From: Deltaproteobacteria bacterium
GTDB taxonomy: Bacteria > Desulfobacterota > Syntrophia > Syntrophales > UBA2185
DNA length: 5,318 bases
Direction of reading: 5' to 3'
Assembly (NCBI GenBank): GCA_026388495.1
Contig: JAPLJQ010000433.1
Span: 1 to 5,318 of the forward strand
Shown here: piece by piece, positions 1-5,318 of the stretch
Layout: every line of letters begins with the position of its first letter
Numbering within the stretch: position 1 is the stretch's first letter
Position numbers and translations under genes: made by a program
Notes under the pieces: model-generated
The model's input: the letters and a program-made list of their open reading frames with translations, nothing else
What the model was told of the DNA's origin: nothing
Database searches by the model: none

Positions 1-1
1 C

Positions 2-727
2 GCCGCCGCGCGGGCCATGCGTCTCATGAATCCCGGAATGCTAACGGTGGAGGCGATCACCGCGGAGGTCGATACTGAAAAATGCAACGCCTGCGGCCTG
101 TGCGCCAAAGTATGCCCCTACAATGCCATAAGCGTGGACACAAAGGCAAAATTGCCGGCAAGAGTCACAGCAGCGGCATGCTCCGGATGTGGTACGTGCG
201 CGGCGGAATGCCCGACCCTTGCCATTACCATGAACCACTTCACCGACGCGCAGATCGAGGCCCAGATCGAGGCCATCCTGGAAAAGGACGCCGCCGGACG
301 CATCCTGATTTTTGCGTGCAACTGGTGCTCCTATGCGGGCGCCGATTTCGCCGGCGTATCACGTCTCCGGTACCCGCCCAACACCCGCCTGATCCGGACC
401 ATGTGTTCGGGCAGAATCCACGAAAAGTTCATCTGGCGGGCCTTCGAAAAGGGGGCGCCCGTTGTCCTGGTTTCCGGATGCCATATCGGCGACTGCCATT
501 ACATCAACGCCAACCACTGGACGGAGCGGCGCATAAAAAGGGTTTGGAAAAAGATGGAAAAACTCGGCCTGCGTACGGAGAGGCTCGGGTTGGAGTGGAT
601 CAGCGCCGCGGAAGGGATTCGCTTCCAGCAGGTCATGGAGGGCATGGAGCGCATCAGGCAGAGCGTCACCCCCGAAGAAATCGCGGAAACCTTACGCCTC
701 CTCAAAAGCAGAAAAGAAGGGCCGTGA
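2..727 (+). CDS. HdrA-MvhD-type iron-sulfur electron-transfer protein, C-terminal part (5' end outside window)
   Basis: The reading frame is open to the left edge, and the residues before the first ATG (AAARAM) look like the end of the HdrA flavoprotein core, so ATG 17 is probably internal and the gene is 5'-truncated. Numbered from that ATG, residues 23-33 (CNACGLCAKVC) and 55-65 (CSGCGTCAAEC) are two [4Fe-4S] ferredoxin motifs, each followed by Pro. Residues 96 to about 215 are an MvhD (hydrogenase delta subunit) domain, with cysteines at CNWCSY (101, 104), MCSGR (130) and GCHIGDCHY (155, 160) that in the family bind a [2Fe-2S] cluster. HdrA-MvhD fusions, including QmoB-like proteins, pass electrons between a hydrogenase, formate dehydrogenase or quinone module and an Hdr-type flavin centre in the cytoplasm. 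Which complex this one serves cannot be told, because the FAD region and upstream partners lie outside. The stop is TGA at 725-727, and a hairpin terminator about 65 bp later suggests it is the last gene of its operon. Family assignment is firm; partner is inference. Confidence 0.9.
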   Translation, partial: AAARAMRLMNPGMLTVEAITAEVDTEKCNACGLCAKVCPYNAISVDTKAKLPARVTAAACSGCGTCAAECPTLAITMNHFTDAQIEAQIEAILEKDAAGRILIFACNWCSYAGADFAGVSRLRYPPNTRLIRTMCSGRIHEKFIWRAFEKGAPVVLVSGCHIGDCHYINANHWTERRIKRVWKKMEKLGLRTERLGLEWISAAEGIRFQQVMEGMERIRQSVTPEEIAETLRLLKSRKEGP

Positions 728-790
728 GACAGAATATTCAAGTCTTCATAAATATAATGGAACAAAAGGGACTTGTTAAAAGATTTGATG

Positions 791-819
791 AAAAAAAGGC
801 TGGGAGTTACCGGCCTTTT
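791..819. terminator. Hairpin terminator, probably bidirectional
   Basis: The arm 794-803 (AAAAGGCTGG) pairs with 810-819 (CCGGCCTTTT) over 10 bp, with one G-T wobble and a 6-nt loop. On the plus strand the T run is only four bases and lies within the stem. On the minus strand the stem is followed by seven T (the complement of 791-797), which is the more classical intrinsic terminator. It lies about 65 bp after the stop of the electron-transfer gene and most likely ends that transcript; it would also stop antisense transcription coming from the right. Confidence 0.65.
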
Positions 820-921
820 GAATGTTGTAGAATCTGAATGCCTTCCTTGTAATGTAGCATCGGGTGATTTTCACGGGTATACTTTGTTTCAAACGGTTAT
901 CTTTAATTGACTGAACTAAAT

Positions 922-954
922 GACATAACAGACATATTCATCATACAGGACATC
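922..954 (+). repeat. Three GACAT direct repeats on a 9-bp period
   Basis: GACATA occurs at 922-927 and 931-936 and GACATC at 949-954, so the starts are 9 and 18 bp apart. The location, about 200 bp upstream of the kinase start and upstream of the possible promoter, would suit an activator site. The repeats are short, so chance is a real alternative. Confidence 0.25.
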
Positions 955-998
955 TTACTGAACACATTTGCCCCGATCCTTTGAAAAAAACGACACAC

Positions 999-1031
999 TT
1001 GACAGTTTGTTCTGCCTTTTCACCATAGAAT
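999..1031 (+). promoter_or_regulatory. Tentative sigma70-type promoter for the kinase gene
   Basis: A perfect -35 hexamer TTGACA lies at 999-1004, and TAGAAT (5 of 6 matches to TATAAT) lies at 1026-1031. The 21-bp spacer is longer than the usual 16-18 bp, which weakens the call. If used, it would give a leader of about 110 nt before ATG 1148. A second -10-like element, TATAAA at 1097-1102, has no good -35 partner. Confidence 0.3.
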
Positions 1032-1147
1032 TAAGATTCAATCTGTGTTACTTTTCTTGTCAACTGACTGTGCGGATTTAGTTTGTTGGTAAGTCTTATA
1101 AACGGATAACCTTTATTAAGCGTCACGAGTAAAAACCCTGCTTACTT

Positions 1148-4100
1148 ATGATTTACACTGCACTTATCAATAACATCACCCTCATTGTTGCTTTAAGCAT
1201 TCTCTACAGCCTTATTGTCCGTAAGTGGGAATATGCCTCGAAACCTCACCGAGTAATCTCCGGTTTCCTGTTTGGTGGCGTAGCCGTTATCGGCATGATG
1301 AATCCGCTGGTTTTTTCTCCCGGACTTATTTTTGATGGTCGCTCAATAATAATCAGCATTGCAGGTTTCATAGGTGGTTGGGTTACTGCTTTTATTGCCG
1401 CGCTGATGAGTATAGCGTACCGCGTCTATCTTGGTGGTCCGGGGGCGATCATGGGCGTTTCGGTAATTACGTCGTCAGCTATTATCGGCATTGCCTATCA
1501 TCATGTGCGAAAACAAAAAGCGAATTTGACAAAACCCATACACCTTGTCGGATTTGGTATAATCGTTCACGTATGCATGCTGATCCTGACTATGACACTG
1601 CCGTCCAGCATGAAACTTGACGTGTTGGCAAAGATTGCAGTCCCGGTCATTACCATCTATCCAATTGGCACATTGCTTGTTTGCCTTGTCCTTCTTGAGC
1701 AGGAATCCCGCATTCTCGCCGAGAAAGCGCTTCGTAGCAGCGAGGAGAAATACCGTGAACTGGTGGAAAATGCCAACAGTATCATCTTGAGAATGGATCA
1801 TGTTGGTAACGTAACGTTCTTCAATGAATTTGCCCAGCGGTTTTTTGGATACAGTGAAGAGGAAATACTTGGTAATAACGTCGTCGGTACCATTGTCCCC
1901 GAGGTAGAGTCTACCGGGCGCGATTTGAGGTGGCTGATTGAAGACATCGGACTGAACCCGGATCGTTACGTCAATAATACCAATGAAAATATGCGTCGTA
2001 ATGGCGAGAGGGTCTGGGTAGCCTGGACCAATAAGCCCGTCTATGACGATAAAGGTCAGGTCATTGAGATTCTCTGCATTGGTAATGACATCACCGAGCG
2101 CAAGCGGGCTGAAGAAGCCCTTATGCAGAGTGAAGAACGGCTCAGGAACATACTTGAGGTCGCCAATATCGGCATCTGGGAAAGAGACCTCTCCACCGGT
2201 GTGGCCTGGCGGTCCTTGTACCATGATCAGATCTTCGGCTACGCGGAACCACTGCCGGAATGGACATACTACGAGACCTTTTTAGGACATGTCCTGCCTG
2301 AAGACAGACCTAAAGTTGAAGAGAGCAACCGCAGATCGATGACAGACCATACCCAGGTCAATTTTGAATGCCGTATCCGCAGGGTCAACGGCGAACAGCG
2401 ATGGATATGGGTACAGTCCAATTCGGTAATCAACGACAGGAATGAAGTCGTGAAGCTGACCGGAATAGTGCAAGATATCACCGAACGCAAGAAGGCAGAG
2501 GATGCCCTCAGACAAAGCGAAGAACAGCTCCGCCTGGTCACGGATAACATGGTGGACCTGGTGCTGCAAACGGATACTCAGGCGGTATTTCAATATTTCA
2601 CGCCAAGTGTCACACGTCTTTTAGGGTATCGCATCGAGGATGTACTGGGGAAAAACGCCTTCGATTTTGTTCATCCGGATGACTGCGATGGTGCGATGAA
2701 TGCGTTCCAGGAGGCGATGAAGACGGGGTATGGCATGGTCGAAGCCCGAATACGCCACAACGAGGGGCATTACATCTGGATGGAACTTGTCGGCAATGTC
2801 TTCTTTACAGAGAAGGGAGATGTAAAAGGTATCATTATGGGAGGCCGCGATATCACCGGGCGAAAACGTATGCAAGAGGCATTGATTTTGGCGAGCCAGC
2901 GTTTGAACGATATCATTGACTTCCTGCCCGATGCGACCCTTGTTATCGATAAGGAGGGCCGGGTCATCGCCTGGAACAGAGCCATAGAGGAGATGACGGG
3001 AGTAAGTGCGGCGGACATGTTGGGCAAGGGCAACTACGAATACGCCTTGCCCTTTTATGGTGAAAGAAAGCCCATTCTCATTGATCTTGTCCTTAAACCC
3101 AATGAAGACATTGAAGCGAAGTATATCAGCATAGAGAGAAGAGATATGGTCCTTGCGGGTGAAGCATATATGCCGGCCCTCAGGGAAGGCGAGGCGTATC
3201 TCTTCGGGACGGCGAGCGTCTTGCGGGACTCGAAAGGCAATATCGTCGGCGCCATCGAATCAATACGCGACATTACCGGCCGAAGGCGGGCGGAGGAAAA
3301 ATACAGGGACATATTTGAGAACGCCATAATGGGTATATTCCAGACAACCCCTGAGGGACGTATCATAAGTGCCAATTCTGCTTTCGCCCGTATTCTTGGA
3401 TATGATTCGCCGGAAGAGATAATAAATGCGGTGACAGATCTATCCCGTCAGGTATATGTCAATCCCAAACGCCGCGCTGAGCTTCTGCGCCTCATTGAGG
3501 AGCGAAAAATTGTTCAGGAATTTGAGGTTCAGTTTTTCCGGAAAGACAGAAGCATTGCTTGGATTACTATTAACATACGTGCTGTCCGTGACAGCGGCGG
3601 GAATTTGCTTTATTATGAAGGCACTGTTCAGGACATCACGGATCGCAAGCTCCTTGAAACCCAGTTACGACAGGCACAAAAGATGGAAGCCATAGGGACG
3701 CTGGCAGGGGGAGTTGCCCACGATTTCAACAACATTCTTGGGGCTATGATCGGATATACGGAAATTGCACAACTTCACGCTCATACAGAAAAACAAAAGT
3801 ACTACCTCGAGCAGGTTCTTCGTGCCTCTGACCGGGCAAAAAACCTCGTCAATCAAATCCTCGCTTTCAGCCGCCAGCAGGAACAGGAACGAAAACCAGT
3901 CCTTGTTGCGCCCATTGTCAAGGAAGGGCTCAAACTTCTCAGGTCTTCCCTGCCCGCCACCATCAAGATTAATCAGAGCATCACAGCTACATCGGCCATG
4001 GTTCTCGCCGATTCTACGCAGATCCACCAAGTGGTGATAAACCTGTGCACCAATGCTTCCCATGCAATGCGGGAGACAGGGGGAGAATTAAACATTAAAC

Positions 4101-4807
4101 TGGATCATGAGAGGGTTGATTCTGGCAAGACACATCACCCCCTTGGCCTGTCAGCGGGTGACTATGCCAGGTTAACAGTCAGTGACACCGGTCATGGAAT
4201 CGATGCATCCATCATGGATCGGATCTTTGATCCTTTCTTTACCACCAAGGGACCGGGAGAAGGGACCGGGCTTGGCCTTTCTGTGGTGTATGGGATTGTC
4301 AGGGATCACAGCGGTGTTATTAATGTAGCCAGTGAGCCTGGGAAGGGAACGACCGTCAGCGTATACCTTCCTCTGGTTGAGACCGTGGAACTGATACAGA
4401 AAAGTAAACCTGAACTGATTGCTGGAGGCAGTGAGCGGATCCTCTTCATTGATGATGAACCGGCACTGGTTGAAGTGGGGAGTATTATGCTGACATCTCT
4501 CGGCTATTACGTCACATCCAAGACAAGCAGTATTGAGGCACTGGAGGTGTTTCGTGTCAGGCCATATGATTTTGATCTGGTGATCACCGACATGACCATG
4601 CCGAACATGACAGGCATCGAATTGGCCCAGAAAATCATGCGTACCCGGCCCGGCATACCGATCATCCTCTGCACGGGTTTCAGTGAAACGATCACACCAG
4701 AAAAGGCGAAGACCCTCGGTTTAAGGGAGTTTATTATGAAGCCCATCATTAAGATTCAGATTGCCGAAGCAATCAGGCGTGTTCTTGATCAAAAAGAACA
4801 GGGATAA
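1148..4807 (+). CDS. Membrane-bound hybrid sensor histidine kinase (5TMR_LYT, five PAS, HisKA, HATPase, receiver)
   Basis: This 1219-aa protein is complete. Residues 1 to about 185 hold about six hydrophobic segments and the LytS-type 5TMR_LYT signature (MNPLVFSPG 51-59, FDGRS 62-66, GG at 76-77, YR..LGG 91-97). Five PAS domains follow from residues 198, 328, 457, 583 and about 716. Each ends in a DIT[EGD]R motif, with the Asp at 314, 443, 568, 708 and 829; domains 2 and 3 look like the PAS_3 type. HisKA has the phosphoacceptor His858 in GGVAHDFNN. The ATPase has N969 (N box), DTGHG 1013-1017, FDPFFTTK 1027-1034 and GTGLGL 1039-1044. The receiver has D1102/D1103, phosphoacceptor D1148, T1176 and K1198-P1199, so every catalytic residue is present. 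It should autophosphorylate on His and pass phosphate to its own receiver; a separate phosphotransfer protein and output regulator would be needed and none is visible. The ligand is unknown. ATG 1148 is the earliest possible start because a stop (TAA 1130-1132) lies six codons upstream in frame and the first membrane helix begins within ten residues. No Shine-Dalgarno sequence precedes it. Confidence 0.95.
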   Translation: MIYTALINNITLIVALSILYSLIVRKWEYASKPHRVISGFLFGGVAVIGMMNPLVFSPGLIFDGRSIIISIAGFIGGWVTAFIAALMSIAYRVYLGGPGAIMGVSVITSSAIIGIAYHHVRKQKANLTKPIHLVGFGIIVHVCMLILTMTLPSSMKLDVLAKIAVPVITIYPIGTLLVCLVLLEQESRILAEKALRSSEEKYRELVENANSIILRMDHVGNVTFFNEFAQRFFGYSEEEILGNNVVGTIVPEVESTGRDLRWLIEDIGLNPDRYVNNTNENMRRNGERVWVAWTNKPVYDDKGQVIEILCIGNDITERKRAEEALMQSEERLRNILEVANIGIWERDLSTGVAWRSLYHDQIFGYAEPLPEWTYYETFLGHVLPEDRPKVEESNRRSMTDHTQVNFECRIRRVNGEQRWIWVQSNSVINDRNEVVKLTGIVQDITERKKAEDALRQSEEQLRLVTDNMVDLVLQTDTQAVFQYFTPSVTRLLGYRIEDVLGKNAFDFVHPDDCDGAMNAFQEAMKTGYGMVEARIRHNEGHYIWMELVGNVFFTEKGDVKGIIMGGRDITGRKRMQEALILASQRLNDIIDFLPDATLVIDKEGRVIAWNRAIEEMTGVSAADMLGKGNYEYALPFYGERKPILIDLVLKPNEDIEAKYISIERRDMVLAGEAYMPALREGEAYLFGTASVLRDSKGNIVGAIESIRDITGRRRAEEKYRDIFENAIMGIFQTTPEGRIISANSAFARILGYDSPEEIINAVTDLSRQVYVNPKRRAELLRLIEERKIVQEFEVQFFRKDRSIAWITINIRAVRDSGGNLLYYEGTVQDITDRKLLETQLRQAQKMEAIGTLAGGVAHDFNNILGAMIGYTEIAQLHAHTEKQKYYLEQVLRASDRAKNLVNQILAFSRQQEQERKPVLVAPIVKEGLKLLRSSLPATIKINQSITATSAMVLADSTQIHQVVINLCTNASHAMRETGGELNIKLDHERVDSGKTHHPLGLSAGDYARLTVSDTGHGIDASIMDRIFDPFFTTKGPGEGTGLGLSVVYGIVRDHSGVINVASEPGKGTTVSVYLPLVETVELIQKSKPELIAGGSERILFIDDEPALVEVGSIMLTSLGYYVTSKTSSIEALEVFRVRPYDFDLVITDMTMPNMTGIELAQKIMRTRPGIPIILCTGFSETITPEKAKTLGLREFIMKPIIKIQIAEAIRRVLDQKEQG
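2087..2530 (+). repeat. Duplicated PAS-linker coding sequence inside the kinase gene
   Basis: The 57-bp segments 2087-2143 and 2474-2530 encode near-identical linkers (DITERKRAEEAL and DITERKKAEDAL, each then reaching QSEE). By hand count they match at 44 of 57 bases. They join PAS1 to PAS2 and PAS2 to PAS3. Such linkers form helical, coiled-coil-like connectors that transmit signal along PAS arrays; the similarity reflects domain duplication or strong conservation. Confidence 0.6.
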
Positions 4808-5196
4808 ACGGGTCCGATGATCATAGCTTAATCTTATAATGGGCGTAATTCATTGCCGCCTTATTTATCCCATTCTGGATCAAATCTGGATGTAAGCATT
4901 CTATGGGTAGTCGGGGTTTCAATGGATGTGATCATGACCAACTAAAAAGTCGCTGGAACGGTCAGCACTGCGCCAGCGTGCATACCTTAGTCCTGCTGCA
5001 GGCTCGAGCCGCTCAGCCCCACATTATACTCTATACTATCTTTCACAGGTAATCCTTGATCGGTGCTGATATTCAAAAGTGAATGTTAATAGGTGGCGTC
5101 AATAACCAGCACATTTCATTTTTTCTTTGATCACTCCTGCCGAACGAAAGCTGCTACACAAACGCATTTTCCCAAAATCCCGACTTCAACAAAAAA
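4808..5196. other. Intergenic region downstream of the kinase, no intact gene
   Basis: No credible intact reading frame is seen on either strand. A weak hairpin (GGCG 4842-4845 with CGCC 4857-4860, then TTATTTA) may end the kinase transcript but is poor. GGCTCGAGCC at 5001-5010 is a perfect 10-bp palindrome, and CGCTGG 4951-4956 with CCAGCG 4973-4978 form a short inverted repeat. On the minus strand, 5109-4987 reads as an interrupted frame with a VIDAT motif that could be a decayed transposase. TATAAT at 4835-4840 lacks a -35 partner. The region may be a graveyard next to a mobile element, but this is not proven. Confidence 0.5.
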
Positions 5197-5318
5197 ATGA
5201 ATGAACTCTTGGTAAAATCAAAAGTGACGACAGGCGTTGAAAACGAACGGACTGCCAATCCATCTCCGGAAGCATGGCAGGCCTTCCACCATCAATTCCG
5301 GTACTGTTTTGCCCGGCG
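5197..5318 (+). CDS. Probable start of a gene running off the window, possibly a transposase
   Basis: From ATG 5197 the frame stays open for 40 codons to the right edge, and the upstream in-frame stop is TGA 5128-5130. The first 22 or so residues are polar and low in structure (MNELLVKSKVTTGVENER); then comes an aromatic- and basic-rich segment, WQAFHHQFRYCFAR (residues 27-40). That pattern of a short tail followed by a Trp/Phe/Arg-rich helix recalls the beginning of IS4/IS701-type transposases, but this is recognition by general appearance only, with no catalytic residue in view. No Shine-Dalgarno sequence is seen; an A7 run directly precedes the ATG. It could equally be an unrelated hypothetical protein, or not a gene. 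The rise in GC content within the frame supports coding. Confidence 0.4.
   Translation, partial: MNELLVKSKVTTGVENERTANPSPEAWQAFHHQFRYCFAR

Larger units (their letters stand above)
728..1147. other. AT-rich intergenic region between the electron-transfer gene and the kinase gene
   Basis: No convincing gene is seen on either strand in these 420 bp. The base composition is clearly lower in GC than either flanking gene: a hand count of 901-960 gives 19 G/C out of 60. The region holds a hairpin terminator (791-819), a short phased repeat set (922-954) and a tentative promoter (999-1031), all described separately. The rest shows no tRNA, recognised riboswitch or other structured RNA that I could identify. 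Confidence 0.7.

Noticed and set aside
82..837. Long open frame (251 codons) overlapping the electron-transfer gene in another frame
   Set aside because: It is a shadow of the GC-rich real gene; the translation is rich in Arg, Pro and His without any recognisable domain, and the overlapped frame carries clear cysteine motifs.
728..1147. Search for a CRISPR array, tRNA or riboswitch in the spacer
   Set aside because: No regular long repeats, no cloverleaf and no known riboswitch core could be seen.
1475..2224. 249-codon open frame on the minus strand inside the kinase gene
   Set aside because: It is opposite the membrane and first PAS coding sequence, has no recognisable domain, and is explained by codon bias of the real gene.
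4835..4840. Perfect TATAAT hexamer after the kinase stop
   Set aside because: No -35 element at the proper distance, no extended -10, and no gene follows it directly.
4841..4867. Possible terminator of the kinase gene
   Set aside because: The stem is only four to five bp with an 11-nt loop and an interrupted T tract, so it is too weak to annotate as a terminator.
4874..4891. TCTGGAT repeated 11 bp apart
   Set aside because: Only seven bases, two copies, downstream of a gene with no promoter nearby; most likely chance.
5001..5010. Perfect palindrome GGCTCGAGCC
   Set aside because: Striking by eye, but a lone 10-bp palindrome without a nearby copy or promoter cannot be given a function.
4786..5133. 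Four TGATCA palindromes (4786, 4818, 4929, 5128) in about 350 bp
   Set aside because: Denser than expected, but spacing is irregular and the same hexamer also occurs inside the kinase gene (2224, 4581), so a regulatory role is not supported.

Overview
The window looks like the chromosome of an anaerobic bacterium, most plausibly a deltaproteobacterium-type (Desulfobacterota) sulfate reducer or syntroph. This lineage is inferred from gene content: the C-terminal part of an HdrA-MvhD-type iron-sulfur electron-transfer protein, and a very large PAS-rich hybrid histidine kinase of the kind common in that group. No 16S or other phylogenetic marker is present.

Layout: (1) 1-727 is the 3' part of a plus-strand gene whose start lies outside the window. 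It encodes two [4Fe-4S] ferredoxin motifs followed by an MvhD domain. (2) 728-1147 is an AT-rich intergenic region. It holds a clear hairpin terminator with poly-A/poly-T flanks on both sides (791-819), a 9-bp-phased set of GACAT repeats and a tentative promoter. (3) 1148-4807 is one complete 1219-aa membrane-bound hybrid sensor kinase: LytS-type membrane sensor, five PAS domains, HisKA, HATPase and receiver. (4) 4808-5196 has no convincing intact gene and may contain the worn remnant of a transposase on the minus strand. (5) 5197-5318 is probably the first 40 codons of another plus-strand gene that runs off the window, possibly a transposase.

Nothing ties the genes into one pathway. The Hdr/Mvh-type protein belongs to cytoplasmic electron transfer (hydrogenase- or formate-linked, heterodisulfide-reductase-like complexes) and is separated from the kinase by 420 bp with a terminator. 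The kinase has all catalytic residues for an internal His-to-Asp relay but no output domain and no adjacent response regulator in view, so it is an orphan sensor whose target cannot be read here. The DNA composition drops sharply from the GC-rich first gene to the AT-rich spacer and then to an intermediate level in the kinase gene. I found no convincing new biological system; the most interesting points are the kinase architecture, the unusual start region of its gene, and the possible mobile-element border at the right end.
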